Assembly (NCBI GenBank): GCA_964471865.1
Contig: CAYYHU010000001.1
Location: 133,230 to 197,229, forward strand
Source: CAYMUC01 sp964471865
GTDB lineage: Bacteria; Actinomycetota; Acidimicrobiia; Acidimicrobiales; Ilumatobacteraceae
Direction: 5' to 3'
Length of the DNA stretch: 64,000 nt
The position numbers were made by a program, and so were the translations under genes. Under the pieces are notes generated by a model, which saw nothing but the letters and a program-made list of their open reading frames with translations, ran no database searches and was not told where the DNA came from. This document shows, piece by piece, positions 1-10,318 of this stretch. Numbering within the stretch: the first letter of the stretch is position 1; each line of letters starts with the position of its first letter.

Positions 1-261
1 GAAGTGATCGAGGGCCAGTGAACCCCCCACGAGCGTGCGAGGGCCCTCATCGGTGACGTCATCCCACAACACCATCGACATGGCGCCCGCAGTACCGGCG
101 GTCACCGCGCTCACGAGCGCATACAGACCTCGGGGCCACGAGGGTGTCAGAGCGGCAACGACGAGCAACAGAGTGCCGCCAGTGACGAGCACCAGCAGCG
201 GTGACAGTGAGAACCAGGCGACCTCGGGTCCCTGGAAGGTCTGTGCGAGGACCGTGCTCAT
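1..261 (-). CDS. nuoN: NADH-quinone oxidoreductase subunit N, 5' part only
   Basis: The first 87 codons of the last nuo gene lie here and the rest is beyond the left edge. NuoN is one of three antiporter-like proton-pumping membrane subunits of complex I. The visible part begins MSTVLAQTFQGPEV and has two hydrophobic stretches (about residues 17-35 and 42-60), as expected for the N-terminal helices. Its ATG overlaps the nuoM TGA as ATGA, so translation is probably coupled. Identity rests on position after nuoM in a canonical nuoA-to-N order plus hydrophobicity, because the conserved core is not in the window. Confidence 0.85.
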   Translation of the reverse strand, partial: MSTVLAQTFQGPEVAWFSLSPLLVLVTGGTLLLVVAALTPSWPRGLYALVSAVTAGTAGAMSMVLWDDVTDEGPRTLVGGSLALDHF

Positions 262-1847
262 CCTTCGTGCCCCCCGTCCTCGGTCTCGTGATGGGTCTCA
301 GGGTTGGCGGGAACCACCACGAGCGGCTCGGGTTCGATGAAATCGGTTCGAGCCTCGACGTGGGTGACCAGACGATCGACGCTGGGCTGGATCCGGTCCA
401 ACATCGGCTTGGGATAGATACCGCAGAACACGATCGCCACAGCGAAGGGAGCGAGAACCATCGCCTCGCGCAGCTTGAGCTCAGGGAACGATCGGTTCGC
501 GTCATCGGGTTCACCGTGGAAGACTCGCTGATAGGCCCACAGCAGATACAACGCCGCCAGAATCACGCCGACTGCAGCCACGACGGCCCACCAGCGTGCC
601 GAGGCGAAGGCCCCGATGAGAATCAGGAATTCCCCGACGAATCCGTTGAGACCGGGAACACCGATCGAGGACAACATGACCAGGGTAAACACGCCCGCAA
701 AGATCGGCGCCACATGTTGAAGGCCTCGAAGTTCCGAGATCTGGCGGGTGTGGCGACGCTCGTAGATCATGCCCACGAGGAGGAACAGCGCTCCGGTGGA
801 CACCCCGTGGTTGATCATCTGAAGCACTCCACCCCCGATCGCTTGGGAGGTGATCGCAAAGGTTCCCAACACGATGAACCCCAAGTGCGCGACCGATGAA
901 TAGGCCACGAGACGCTTGAGGTCTTTTTGCATCGTGGCCACGATGGCGCCGTAGAGGATGCCGATCACGCCCAAGGTCAGGAACAAGGGTCGGCTCCATA
1001 CGGCGGCTTCGGGGAACAGATACAGCCCAAAGCGCAACAAGCCATAGGTCCCGAGTTTCAACAGCACACCCGCCAGGATCACCGAACCTGCGGTCGGCGC
1101 CTGGGTGTGGGCATCGGGGAGCCAGGTATGAAGCGGGAACACCGGCACCTTCACCGCAAAGGCGACGGCGAAGGCGAAGAACAGCCATCGACCGGTGCTC
1201 GCAGCGAAGTTCGATCCTTCGGCGAGTTCGACGAGATCGAAGGTGACCTTGCCGAGGTCGTTGCGAGCCAACAGCACGGTGGCGATGGTGCCCACGAGCA
1301 TGAAGGCGCTGCCCGCCATGGTGTACAGGAAGAACTTCGTCGCCGCTCTCACCCGATCGTCGTAGCCCCAACCGCCGATGAGGAAATACATCGGGACGAG
1401 GACGATTTCGAAGAACACGAAGAACAGGAACAAATCCAGGCTCATGAAGCTGCCCATGACTCCGGCCTGAAGGAACAACAACCAGGCCAGATAGGGCTTG
1501 GCGTCGTGATGGGGATCCACCCCGGCGATGACGAGGGGGAACAGCACCCCGGTCAACACGACGAGGAACAGCGAGATCCCGTCGACTCCCAGATGCCAGG
1601 AAATCCCCCAAGAATCGATCCAGGTGTGTTTGGACACGAACTGGAATCCGTCATCGGCGGTATCGAACGAGGTCAGCAACCACACCGAAAGACCACCGGT
1701 GATCACCGAGGCGATCAACGCGGTGAAGCGCACGGCATCGGGTCGCCGACCGTTGAGCGCCAGAACGAGCACCGCGCCCACGACGGGAACGATGATGAGC
1801 GAGGTGAGGATCGGGAATCCCAACACCGATGATCCGGCCGCCAACAT
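258..1847 (-). CDS. nuoM: NADH-quinone oxidoreductase subunit M
   Basis: Antiporter-like proton-channel subunit of complex I, 529 residues from the chosen start. The sequence is nearly all transmembrane helices and has the family signatures HLGVDGISLFLVVLTG, FFVFFEIVLVPMYFLIG and FPLHTWLPDAHTQAP, including the conserved Glu and Lys of the proton path. An in-frame start 27 nt further upstream exists, but the ATG at 1847 shares a base with the nuoL stop (TGATG). That is the pattern at most junctions in this operon, so it is preferred. The gene lies between nuoL and nuoN. Confidence 0.97.
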   Translation of the reverse strand: MLAAGSSVLGFPILTSLIIVPVVGAVLVLALNGRRPDAVRFTALIASVITGGLSVWLLTSFDTADDGFQFVSKHTWIDSWGISWHLGVDGISLFLVVLTGVLFPLVIAGVDPHHDAKPYLAWLLFLQAGVMGSFMSLDLFLFFVFFEIVLVPMYFLIGGWGYDDRVRAATKFFLYTMAGSAFMLVGTIATVLLARNDLGKVTFDLVELAEGSNFAASTGRWLFFAFAVAFAVKVPVFPLHTWLPDAHTQAPTAGSVILAGVLLKLGTYGLLRFGLYLFPEAAVWSRPLFLTLGVIGILYGAIVATMQKDLKRLVAYSSVAHLGFIVLGTFAITSQAIGGGVLQMINHGVSTGALFLLVGMIYERRHTRQISELRGLQHVAPIFAGVFTLVMLSSIGVPGLNGFVGEFLILIGAFASARWWAVVAAVGVILAALYLLWAYQRVFHGEPDDANRSFPELKLREAMVLAPFAVAIVFCGIYPKPMLDRIQPSVDRLVTHVEARTDFIEPEPLVVVPANPETHHETEDGGHEG

Positions 1848-3754
1848 CACAGCACCCCCCGCAGGTAGAACCACGCGAGGACGGCCAGCGCCCCCAGACC
1901 GACGATCGCCGCGTAGGTACGCACCAAGCCGCTTTGAGCTCGACGGATGAACCCGCCCGTGGAGCGCACCGCCGTTCCCGATCCCCGGACTGCGCCGTCG
2001 ACGACTTTGGAGTCGAACCAGGCCGTGGCGTCGAAGGCTTGTCGCCCGGGTCCACCCATGAACGCACTGACGGCTTTGTCATAGCCCCAGCCCTGTTCGA
2101 GGACTGCGGGTTCGACAGCCCGGAACCGCTTGGCCGAGTAGACCGCGATCGCAGCGGCAATACCGATGATTGCGATGACCGCCGAGACGACTGCGAGGAC
2201 GACCTTGAGATCCTTGGTTCCCGAGGACAGGCTGCGCTCACCGGCCTCCACCACGGGATGCAACCACCGCTCGAGGAAATGCAGATCCTTGGTGAAGGGC
2301 AGATTCAAACCGCCCCCCACGATCGACAAACCGGCCAGAACCACGAGGGGTGCGAGCATGATCGCCGGGGACTCGTGGGGGCGATGGTCTCCATGGGCGC
2401 CATGCTCCTCGGCGGCATCGTGCCAACGGGCCTCTCCGAAGAAGACCAGGATCACCTGACGGGTCATGTAATACGCGGTCATCAGCGCTGCGACGAGAAC
2501 GAGGACCCCGATCACCGGGGCCTTGTCCCAGGCGTACACGAGGATCTCGTCCTTGGACCAGAAACCGGCAAACGGCGGTACTCCAGCGATCGCCAGCCAG
2601 CCGATGATGAACGTGATGGCGGTGACGGGCATGAGCACCCGCAGGGCTCCCATGCGGCGCATGTCTTGTTCGTGGTGCATTCCGTGAATCACCGAACCGG
2701 ACCCCAGGAACAACAAGGCCTTGAAGAAAGCGTGGGTCACCATGTGGAAGATCGCCGCCACATACGCGCCCGATCCCACCGCGATGAACATGAAGCCCAA
2801 CTGGCTGACCGTGGAGTAGGCCAGGACCTTTTTGATGTCGTTCTGAGCGATCGCGATCGATGCAGCGAACAAGGCCGTGGCGACACCGACGATCACGATG
2901 ATGGTGGGCGCCCAATCGTAGGAATGCGCAAGCACCGGATTCACCCGGGTCATCAAGAACACCCCGGCGGTGACCATCGTGGCGGCGTGGATGAGAGCCG
3001 ACACCGGCGTCGGTCCTTCCATGGCGTCGGGAAGCCAGAGATACAGAGGGAACTGGGCGCTCTTGCCCACCGCACCGATGAAGAGCATCAAGGCGATGGC
3101 CGTGGCCGTGGCCGCCGACAACAGCCCGTCTTCAGCCGCAGCGTTGATCCCGCGATAGCTGAGAGTGCCAACGGCTCCAAAGGCGAGGAACATCGCCATC
3201 ATGACACCCCAGTCACCGACTCGGTTGGTGACGAAGGCCTTCTTGCCAGCCGTGGCGGCGCTGTCGCGTTCATGCCAGAACGAGATCAAGAAGTACGAAC
3301 ACGCACCCACGCCTTCCCATCCGAGGAAGGTGACGAGCAGGTTCTCGCCGAGCACCAGAACCAGCATCGAGGTGGCGAACAAGTTCAGATACAAGAAGAA
3401 CTTCGAAAACCGTGGGTCTCCGTGCATGTACCCGATGGCGTACAGGTGGATGAGCGATCCGATACCGGTGACGAAGAGCGCCATCGTGATGCTCAAAGGA
3501 TCGGCGAGGAAGGCGAGATCCACCTGGAGTGATCCCACGGGGATCCAGGAGAACAGGGTGACTATCTCTGCTCTATCGGCCTCGTCACGGCCGAGCAGAT
3601 CGAAGAACACCCCGGCGGTCACGAGGAAGGACGCCCCCACCATGAGTGTGGCGATCCACCCCGCGCGAGGTTCGCCGAGGCGACGCCCGGCGATGAGGAT
3701 GATGAGGAACCCTGTCAGCGGCAGGGCAGGGATCAACCAGACGAGTTCGGCCAT
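1847..3754 (-). CDS. nuoL: NADH-quinone oxidoreductase subunit L
   Basis: Largest antiporter-like membrane subunit of complex I, 635 residues, expected to carry the distal proton channel and the lateral helix. The conserved core is clear: FLGWEGVGACSYFLISFW, LPDAMEGPTPVSALIHAATM and the helix with HGMHHEQDMRRMGAL. The N-terminus MAELVWLIPALPLTGFLIIL starts directly in the first membrane helix, as in relatives. It sits 10 nt after nuoK and overlaps nuoM by one base. Length is normal for the family and nothing is missing. Confidence 0.98.
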   Translation of the reverse strand: MAELVWLIPALPLTGFLIILIAGRRLGEPRAGWIATLMVGASFLVTAGVFFDLLGRDEADRAEIVTLFSWIPVGSLQVDLAFLADPLSITMALFVTGIGSLIHLYAIGYMHGDPRFSKFFLYLNLFATSMLVLVLGENLLVTFLGWEGVGACSYFLISFWHERDSAATAGKKAFVTNRVGDWGVMMAMFLAFGAVGTLSYRGINAAAEDGLLSAATATAIALMLFIGAVGKSAQFPLYLWLPDAMEGPTPVSALIHAATMVTAGVFLMTRVNPVLAHSYDWAPTIIVIVGVATALFAASIAIAQNDIKKVLAYSTVSQLGFMFIAVGSGAYVAAIFHMVTHAFFKALLFLGSGSVIHGMHHEQDMRRMGALRVLMPVTAITFIIGWLAIAGVPPFAGFWSKDEILVYAWDKAPVIGVLVLVAALMTAYYMTRQVILVFFGEARWHDAAEEHGAHGDHRPHESPAIMLAPLVVLAGLSIVGGGLNLPFTKDLHFLERWLHPVVEAGERSLSSGTKDLKVVLAVVSAVIAIIGIAAAIAVYSAKRFRAVEPAVLEQGWGYDKAVSAFMGGPGRQAFDATAWFDSKVVDGAVRGSGTAVRSTGGFIRRAQSGLVRTYAAIVGLGALAVLAWFYLRGVL

Positions 3755-3764
3755 GATCGCTCCC

Positions 3765-4094
3765 TCAGCCCTTCAATACCGCGAGGTCGTCAGCGGTGGC
3801 GCCCTGACGGCGCCGCATGATCGCCACGATGATTCCCAGTCCGACCACGACCTCGGCTGCGGCCACGACCATGACGAACAACACCACTGTCTGACCGTCG
3901 AGATCGCCAAGGCGATACGCCAACGCCACAAAGGACAGATTCACGGCGTTGAGCATCAACTCGACACACATCAACATCACCAGGGGATTGCGACGCACGA
4001 GAACGCCGACTGCACCGAGTGAGAACAACACTGCAGCCAGAAGCAGATACCAGGTGACGGTCGGCTCGAGGGCCGCCAACATCGCGGCGCTCAT
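3765..4094 (-). CDS. nuoK: NADH-quinone oxidoreductase subunit K
   Basis: Small three-helix membrane subunit of complex I, 109 residues. It keeps the motif with the two key acidic residues in helices 2 and 3: [16 protein letters not shown] and [15 protein letters not shown]. Relatives are about 100 residues, and the few extra at the C-terminus ([16 protein letters not shown]) are also common. Its ATG overlaps the nuoJ stop as ATGA. Confidence 0.98.
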   Translation of the reverse strand: MSAAMLAALEPTVTWYLLLAAVLFSLGAVGVLVRRNPLVMLMCVELMLNAVNLSFVALAYRLGDLDGQTVVLFVMVVAAAEVVVGLGIIVAIMRRRQGATADDLAVLKG

Positions 4095-4627
4095 GAGGCG
4101 ACCTCCTTGGTACGCCGAGCGAGGACCACGGTTCCGACCACGGCGATCACCAAGAGCACCGACGTCACCTCGAACGCGACGACGTAATCCGAAAAGATCG
4201 AACGGGCGAGAGCCCGCACATCGGTATCGGGGTCACCGGTGATCGCAGCCGTCGCGATGCCGGGGCCCCGCGGGCCGAGCGAGTCGGTGGACGCAGCGAT
4301 CGATCCGGCGAGAAACACCAACAAACCGATCCCCATGACGACCGCCAGGGGACGCTGAACCGTGATCGGATCGGTTCGCAGATCCTCGGCTCGGTCGACA
4401 CCGAGCAACATGATCACGAACAAGAACAACACCACGATGGCCCCGGCGTAGACGATGACCTGAACGGCCGCGAGGAAATGGGCCTCTTGGACGACGAACA
4501 GCACGGCGACACCGAACAGAGTCAGGATGAGACTCAAAGCCGCATGCACCGGGTTGGGACGCAGGATCACTCCGAGAGCACCCAGAAGGATCATCAACGC
4601 CGCACAGACGAAAACGAAGAACTCCAT
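4091..4627 (-). CDS. nuoJ: NADH-quinone oxidoreductase subunit J
   Basis: Membrane subunit of complex I, 178 residues, five predicted helices. The signature [20 protein letters not shown], containing the conserved Tyr and the helix break of TM3, is present. A longer open frame runs upstream to 4768, but its first 47 residues are Arg-rich and are antisense to the end of nuoI. The ATG at 4627 overlaps the nuoI stop by one base (TGATG) and begins directly in a hydrophobic helix ([16 protein letters not shown]). It overlaps nuoK by 4 nt. Confidence 0.96.
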   Translation of the reverse strand: MEFFVFVCAALMILLGALGVILRPNPVHAALSLILTLFGVAVLFVVQEAHFLAAVQVIVYAGAIVVLFLFVIMLLGVDRAEDLRTDPITVQRPLAVVMGIGLLVFLAGSIAASTDSLGPRGPGIATAAITGDPDTDVRALARSIFSDYVVAFEVTSVLLVIAVVGTVVLARRTKEVAS

Positions 4628-5304
4628 CAGTGGCCGCCCTCCTGCGAGCGGCCGTCGCGCACGTCTTGTGCGGGTTCGGGTGCGCGCACTCCGTAGCCGA
4701 GTTCCCCACTCCAGCCCACGATGCCTTCGAAGTCGGCATCGCCTGAGGGCGCCGTTGCGCGGACCCAACCACTGGTGTTGAGGTCCTCACCGTCGCGCCA
4801 GTCCTCCCAGGGCAACTGCTGCGGGCGCCCATCGAGACCGACGAGCAGTTCGTTCTTGGTGTAGATCGCGTCGCGCCGATTCGTGAAGGAGAACTCGAAC
4901 AACTTGGTCTCGGTGATCGCCTCGGTCGGACACGCCTCGACACACAGATCGCAGTGGATGCAACGGAGATAGTTGATCTCGTACACATAGCCGAAGCGCT
5001 CACCCGGCGACGTCGGCTGATCGGGATCGTTGTCGGCCCCGCGCACATAGATGCACTTGGCCGGACAGACACCGGCACACAACTCGCAGCCGATGCACTT
5101 CTCCATTCCGTCCTCGTACCGATTGAGGACGTGACGCCCATGAAGACGTTCGGGCTTGGCGATCTTCGCGTCGCGCTTCACGGTCTTGGCATCGGATTCC
5201 TTACCGCGAGCCTTGAGCCGGCGATATACCCGACCACCGCTGTATTCCGTGGTGACCCGACGGCCCTGACGGACCGTGACCAGGAAGCCTCCGAGGTATC
5301 CCAT
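4627..5304 (-). CDS. nuoI: NADH-quinone oxidoreductase subunit I, 2x[4Fe-4S] ferredoxin-like
   Basis: Peripheral-arm subunit that carries clusters N6a and N6b, 225 residues. Two complete CxxCxxCxxxCP motifs are visible: [12 protein letters not shown] (about 69-80) and [12 protein letters not shown] (about 115-126). The C-terminal extension of about 60 polar residues, ending in a Gly-rich tail, is typical of high-GC actinobacterial NuoI. It shares one base with nuoH upstream and nuoJ downstream, so it is part of the same transcript. Confidence 0.97.
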   Translation of the reverse strand: MGYLGGFLVTVRQGRRVTTEYSGGRVYRRLKARGKESDAKTVKRDAKIAKPERLHGRHVLNRYEDGMEKCIGCELCAGVCPAKCIYVRGADNDPDQPTSPGERFGYVYEINYLRCIHCDLCVEACPTEAITETKLFEFSFTNRRDAIYTKNELLVGLDGRPQQLPWEDWRDGEDLNTSGWVRATAPSGDADFEGIVGWSGELGYGVRAPEPAQDVRDGRSQEGGH

Positions 5305-6530
5305 CAGAACATCGCCCCCTCTCGTTCACGACGCGTCGCTGCCACCTTCAACGCCGCCACCAGGAGGCCGAAGCAGGCCAGCAGTGCCACGAGTGACACC
5401 ACCGTCACCGCCACGATGTTCCAGTCCTGATCGCGACCGACACGCTGAGCGGCCAGCAACAAGAACCACCCCAGCGAGGACGGAATCAAGATCTTCCATC
5501 CGAGATCCATCAACTGGTCGTACCGGAACCGGGGAAGCGTGGCCCGGAACCAGACGTAGACGTACAAGAACACCAAGACCTTGAGCAGGAACCACACGGT
5601 GCCCTCGAGGTCGTTGGGGATCAGGGGGATGTCCAGCGTCGTTCCGTTGATCGACAACGGCTGCGGACCACCCAGGAACAGCGTCACCATGATTCCCGAC
5701 ATCGTGACGACGTTCATGAACTCGGCCAGGAAGAACAAGGCGAAGCGAATCGAGGAGTACTCGGTGTTGAAGCCGCCCACGAGTTCCTGTTCGGCCTCCA
5801 CGAGGTCGAAGGGCGGACGGTTCAGTTCGGCTGTCGCCGCCATCAAGAAGATGATGAACGGGACGAAACCCGTGGACACGAGATGCCAGTCGCCGAGCGA
5901 TCCCTGCACGCCGATCATCCCCGAGGTCGACAGGGTTCCCGCCACCAAGAGCACGCTGGCGAGACTCAGGCCCAGCGCAGCTTCATAGCTGACCATCTGG
6001 GCCGAGGCTCGCACCGACCCCAACAACGGGTACTTGGACCCTGACGCCCATCCGGCGAGCATGATTCCGTACACCGCGATCGACGACAGTGCCAGCACCA
6101 GCAGGATTCCCACCGGGGGATCCGCCAACTGCACGCGGGTCGTCTCACCGAACCAGGTGACGAGACCATCGCCCCCGTCGCGGAAGTCTCCGCCCAAGGG
6201 GATGACGGCGAACACGAGAAAAGCGGGAACGAGCGACAGATACGGAGCCAACCGGAATACCAAACGGTCCGAGCGCTCCGGGATGAGATCCTCTTTGAAG
6301 AACAACTTGGTGCCATCGGCGAGGGTCTGCAACAAACCGAAGGGACCTGCTTTGTTCGGACCGACCCGGTTCTGCATGGTGGCGATCGTTCGCCGCTCGA
6401 ACCACACCATGAACATGGTGACGAGAAGTCCGACCACGAAGACCACTGCGACCTTGAGGATCACGATCAACACGACCCGCAGGCCGATATCGCCCACGAG
6501 CATCGGGTCGAGCGACATCACCGGACTCAT
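5304..6530 (-). CDS. nuoH: NADH-quinone oxidoreductase subunit H
   Basis: Membrane subunit that forms part of the quinone chamber of complex I, 408 residues. The family core is visible: the N-terminal [19 protein letters not shown] loop, then [19 protein letters not shown], and the acidic quinone-site loop [20 protein letters not shown]. About eight helices are present and the C-terminus is slightly longer than in E. coli. The start ATG overlaps the nuoG stop by 4 nt. Confidence 0.98.
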   Translation of the reverse strand: MSPVMSLDPMLVGDIGLRVVLIVILKVAVVFVVGLLVTMFMVWFERRTIATMQNRVGPNKAGPFGLLQTLADGTKLFFKEDLIPERSDRLVFRLAPYLSLVPAFLVFAVIPLGGDFRDGGDGLVTWFGETTRVQLADPPVGILLVLALSSIAVYGIMLAGWASGSKYPLLGSVRASAQMVSYEAALGLSLASVLLVAGTLSTSGMIGVQGSLGDWHLVSTGFVPFIIFLMAATAELNRPPFDLVEAEQELVGGFNTEYSSIRFALFFLAEFMNVVTMSGIMVTLFLGGPQPLSINGTTLDIPLIPNDLEGTVWFLLKVLVFLYVYVWFRATLPRFRYDQLMDLGWKILIPSSLGWFLLLAAQRVGRDQDWNIVAVTVVSLVALLACFGLLVAALKVAATRREREGAMF

Positions 6531-8935
6531 AAGGTCTCCACCCGGACGTCGGTGACACTCGCAGTCAGGTCGATGAGCAGGCGGATGTCAGCACCGGTCT
6601 GATTGAACGGTGACCACACACAGCCACGCATGACGCCATCGTCGGCCACGACGGGCAACACGACCGACGTCCGAGCTCCCACGACGTTCACCGAATCACC
6701 ATCACGAACACCGAGACGCTCGAGATCCCGAGAATGGACATGCAGCGCTGCGCTACGAGCCAGAGGCTCGAGATGCGGAGAGGTCACCGTCCCCACCGCC
6801 CGGTCATACAACGTGCGCGACACCACGAGGCGGAAGTCATACGCGTTCCGACCCGGCGCGTGCAAGACCGCAGCATCGGTGCGCTCCACCGGAGCTGTCG
6901 CACCGAGAACTCCGTCGGTGGCACCGCGGCCGTTCGCGACCTCCACCACGGCGTTCCCGAAGGCTCCGAGTTGAGCCGCCATCTGGGCCCTCAGGTCCTC
7001 GATGGTGGACATCTCGAGGTCGATCCCGAGCCGCTCGGCAATCTCGACTGCGATCATCCAATCCGCACGGGCGGTACCCCGGGGGGTCACGCGCTGAGCG
7101 ACCGGGGAGACCCGACCTTCCAGGTTGGTCGTGGTACCGGAGCGTTCGTGCGGACCAGCCGCCGGTAACACGACATCCGCGATCGAGCTGGACGCGGTCA
7201 GGTGCGTGTCGATGGCGATCACTCGCCGGGCACCCGCCAGAGCTCGCCGCGCGAGATCGGCATCGGGGACGTCAGCGATCGGATCGGCACCCAACAGGAT
7301 CAGACAGCTCACACCGCCCGCTCCAGCACGCTCGAGCACCGGAGCCGGACCGTTTTGGGACCCGACCATTCCGGCCTGCACCGCACCACGAACGTTGCCG
7401 CGCCGCAGCACCGGAAGAACTCGGGCCTGGGGGACGAGCTCACGAATGGCCGTCACTGCCGCCATGGTGTGCTCAGCGGCTTCTGCCAGATTCGAGCGCC
7501 CCGCCACGATGACGACATCGCCCGATGCGAGTTGTTCAGCGATCTCGTGCCGGGCCAAGGTGTCGCGCACGGTCTCGGCCTGAGTCCCCGGCATGGTCGG
7601 AACCTGAGTCCAGGTGACCCCACTGAGACCCGTGGCCCGCGGCGAGAATTCGATGATCCGGCTGCGGCGCTTCTCCGCCGCATCACGAAGCCGCAGGTAC
7701 AGAACCGGTAGTTCTTCTTTGAGATCGGGCCCCAACACGATGATCGTGCGAGCGGCGGCTGCCTGATCGATCGTGGCCTGGGGCTCAGCGAAAATCGACG
7801 CCGGCAGGCCGTCACCGAGTTGAGCGTCGACCAGGTCCGTACCGAGGGCTGCGGCCAAACGGGACCAGACGAACGCGTCCTCGTTGGTGCCGCGTGCTCC
7901 CCCGAGTACCGCCACCGAGCCCGGACCCGACTCGTCGATGGCATCACGGATCAAACGGGCAGCTGCTGCGGAGGCCTGCGACCAGGACACCGGGCTGAGA
8001 CCATCGGCTCCGCGCACCAACGGCGCCAGTGCCCGAACATCACTGCCGGCGGATTCGAAACTGAACCGGCCGCGATCACACAACCATCCCCAGTTGACCG
8101 GATCGCTGTCGACTCCTTGAACGCGCACGACCTCGTCACGACTCGACTGCACCACGGTGCGACAGCCCACCGAGCAAGTGGTGCAGGTGCTCTCGGTCTC
8201 TTCGAGATCCCAGGGACGGGCCTTGAAGCGATACGGCGTCGCCGTGAGCGCCCCCACGGGGCAGATCTGCACCGTGTTCCCCGAGAAGTACGACGCGAAG
8301 GGTTCATCCGGGAAGGTCATCACCTGGGTGGCGTTACCCCGCTGGGTGAAGCTGATCAGCGGGTCGCCAGCCACCTCGTCGGCAAAACGGGTACAGCGAT
8401 CGCACAGGATGCACCGCTCGCGATCCAGAAGCACCAGTTCGCTGATCGGGATCGGCTTGTCGTAGTGGCGCTTTTCCTCGACGAATCGACTCTCACCGGG
8501 ACCATGTGAAAACGCCTGGTCCTGAAGCGGACATTCGCCACCTTTGTCACAGACGGGGCAGTCCAAAGGGTGATTGGCGAGGAGCAACTCGAGTACGCCC
8601 TCTTGAGCCCGCTTCACCCCGTCGGTCGCGGTGCGGATCACCTGACCATCCGATACCGGGGTCATGCAGGACACGACCATCATCGGGCCTCTCGGGCCTT
8701 CAACTTCGACGAGACACTGGCGGCACATTCCCACCGGCGACATACGCGGGTGGTAGCAGAAGTGGGGAACGTACGCCCCGGCGTCCTGGCAGGCGTCGAT
8801 GACCCACTGTCCGGGTTCGGCCTCATGGGCGCGTCCGTCGATGGTGACGGGAACCGTCACGCGGGGCGGGGCCACCGGCGTCGGCTCGTCGCCGTCGTCT
8901 CCGGTTGCGGTCTCCTCGGTGGTGGTATCAGACAT
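6527..8935 (-). CDS. nuoG: NADH-quinone oxidoreductase subunit G
   Basis: Large iron-sulfur subunit of the peripheral arm, 802 residues. The N-terminal 2Fe-2S domain has Cys60, Cys71, Cys74 and Cys90. It is followed by the HxxxCxxCxxxxxC 4Fe-4S site (His122, Cys126, Cys129, Cys135) and a second 4Fe-4S site beginning RCILCDRCTRF (Cys175, Cys178, Cys181). A further ESTCTTCSVGC motif opens the molybdopterin-like C-terminal half, which in complex I is catalytically silent. About 25 acidic N-terminal residues precede the conserved domain. It overlaps nuoF by 8 nt and nuoH by 4 nt. Confidence 0.97.
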   Translation of the reverse strand: MSDTTTEETATGDDGDEPTPVAPPRVTVPVTIDGRAHEAEPGQWVIDACQDAGAYVPHFCYHPRMSPVGMCRQCLVEVEGPRGPMMVVSCMTPVSDGQVIRTATDGVKRAQEGVLELLLANHPLDCPVCDKGGECPLQDQAFSHGPGESRFVEEKRHYDKPIPISELVLLDRERCILCDRCTRFADEVAGDPLISFTQRGNATQVMTFPDEPFASYFSGNTVQICPVGALTATPYRFKARPWDLEETESTCTTCSVGCRTVVQSSRDEVVRVQGVDSDPVNWGWLCDRGRFSFESAGSDVRALAPLVRGADGLSPVSWSQASAAAARLIRDAIDESGPGSVAVLGGARGTNEDAFVWSRLAAALGTDLVDAQLGDGLPASIFAEPQATIDQAAAARTIIVLGPDLKEELPVLYLRLRDAAEKRRSRIIEFSPRATGLSGVTWTQVPTMPGTQAETVRDTLARHEIAEQLASGDVVIVAGRSNLAEAAEHTMAAVTAIRELVPQARVLPVLRRGNVRGAVQAGMVGSQNGPAPVLERAGAGGVSCLILLGADPIADVPDADLARRALAGARRVIAIDTHLTASSSIADVVLPAAGPHERSGTTTNLEGRVSPVAQRVTPRGTARADWMIAVEIAERLGIDLEMSTIEDLRAQMAAQLGAFGNAVVEVANGRGATDGVLGATAPVERTDAAVLHAPGRNAYDFRLVVSRTLYDRAVGTVTSPHLEPLARSAALHVHSRDLERLGVRDGDSVNVVGARTSVVLPVVADDGVMRGCVWSPFNQTGADIRLLIDLTASVTDVRVETL

Positions 8936-10310
8936 GCGCTACGGCTCCATGATGTCCCGGGAGTCCCTCGACCCCGTCGACGGGTCGGCCGTGACGGATG
9001 TAGTGGTCGAACTCGTTGCGGAAGCGAATGATCGCCGACGCGATCGGCGACACCGCGGATGGTCCCAGAGGACAGATCGTCGTCTGGCGGGGCGGCCAGG
9101 CGAGTCCCGGGCTGATGCTTTCAGAGACCTGCACCAACAAGTCGAGATCCTCCGGGCGACCTTGGCCATCGAGAATGCGCCGCAGGATGCGCTCGAGCCA
9201 GGTCGTGCCCTCGCGACAGGGTGTGCATTTGCCACAGGACTCACGCGCAAAGAAGCGCACGACCCGCCAACAGGCAGCGACCATGTCGGTGGTGTCGTCC
9301 ATCACCACGATGGCGCCTGATCCCAGCATCGAACCGGCCTTGTCCACTGTGGGCTTGTCCAAAGGGAGATCGAGATGCTCGTCGAAGAACCACATCGCCG
9401 ACGCGCCCCCTGGGATGAAGGCCTTGACCCGCCGACCATCGCGTACGCCGCCGCAGTACTCGGGAGCGTCGAACAACATGCGGAATGTGGTCACTCCGTT
9501 GGGAACCTCGAAAACTCCGGGATGGTTGACGTGGCCGCTCACGGCGAACATCCGCATACCTGTCGAGGTCGGGGCCCCGATGGCCTGGAAGGTCCGCCCC
9601 CCATCACCGATGATCGCAGGGAGGTTCGAGAGAGTCTCGACGTTGTTCACGATCGTGGGCTGCTGATACAAGCCTTTGGCGGCCGGGAAGTAGGGCGGCT
9701 TGAGCCGCGGCATCCCGCGCTCTCCTTCGAGACTCTCGATGAGAGCGGTCTCCTCACCCACGATGTAGGCGCCGGCTCCCCAAGTGAGGGTGATGTCGAC
9801 GGAGAACGCAGTTCCGCAAACTCCCGTTCCGACATAGCCGTTCGCGTAGGCATCGTTGAGTGCCTGTGCGAGTCGTTCTTGAGCCAGTGCCATTTCCCCG
9901 CGTACGTACAAGAAGGCGTGCGGAGCACCGATCGCGTAGCAGGCGATGACGATCCCCTCGATCAGCTGATGAGGATCCCGTTCCATCAGGAGCCGGTCCT
10001 TGTAGGTGCCGGGCTCGCTCTCGTCGCCGTTGATCACGAGATACCGGGGATGGACATCGGCGGGAAGAAAGCCCCATTTCACGCCGGCGGGGAAACCCGC
10101 GCCCCCACGTCCCTGGATCTCGGAATCCTTGACCTCGGCATGCACCTGCTCAGGAGTCATCTCGGTGACCGCTCGCCGCAGAGCCTGATAGCCCCCGGTT
10201 CGGATATATCCGTCGAGGGTGTGGCCGTCCGCGAGGTCGAAGCGGGTGGTGATCAGACGGGGTCCCGTGGGGACCAGGCCTGGTACGTGGAAGGAGGGGG
10301 TGTCGGTCAT
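8928..10310 (-). CDS. nuoF: NADH-quinone oxidoreductase subunit F, NADH/FMN subunit
   Basis: NADH-oxidising flavoprotein of complex I, 460 residues. The FMN site GRGGAGFPAGVKW is at about 68-80, the NADH site GAGAYIVGEETALIESLEG lies near the middle, and the cluster N3 motif ESCGKCTPCREG is near residue 350. The open frame extends upstream to 10541, but that part is Arg-rich and antisense to nuoE. The ATG at 10310 has a GAGGAA sequence 5 nt upstream that overlaps the nuoE stop. The tail after the last cluster Cys is of family length. Confidence 0.97.
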   Translation of the reverse strand: MTDTPSFHVPGLVPTGPRLITTRFDLADGHTLDGYIRTGGYQALRRAVTEMTPEQVHAEVKDSEIQGRGGAGFPAGVKWGFLPADVHPRYLVINGDESEPGTYKDRLLMERDPHQLIEGIVIACYAIGAPHAFLYVRGEMALAQERLAQALNDAYANGYVGTGVCGTAFSVDITLTWGAGAYIVGEETALIESLEGERGMPRLKPPYFPAAKGLYQQPTIVNNVETLSNLPAIIGDGGRTFQAIGAPTSTGMRMFAVSGHVNHPGVFEVPNGVTTFRMLFDAPEYCGGVRDGRRVKAFIPGGASAMWFFDEHLDLPLDKPTVDKAGSMLGSGAIVVMDDTTDMVAACWRVVRFFARESCGKCTPCREGTTWLERILRRILDGQGRPEDLDLLVQVSESISPGLAWPPRQTTICPLGPSAVSPIASAIIRFRNEFDHYIRHGRPVDGVEGLPGHHGAVAHV

Positions 10311-10318
10311 GTCGTTCC

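Noticed and set aside
1829..3532. 567-codon plus-strand open frame inside nuoL
   Set aside because: It is rich in His, Asp, Gly and Arg with no domain or membrane pattern and lies wholly antisense to a clear nuoL. Such frames are common in GC-rich DNA.
4627..4768. Longer N-terminus of nuoJ (and similar extensions of nuoF, nuoD, nuoC)
   Set aside because: The extra residues are Arg-rich and antisense or overlapping with the preceding gene, and the downstream starts have coupled stop-start overlaps or ribosome sites.
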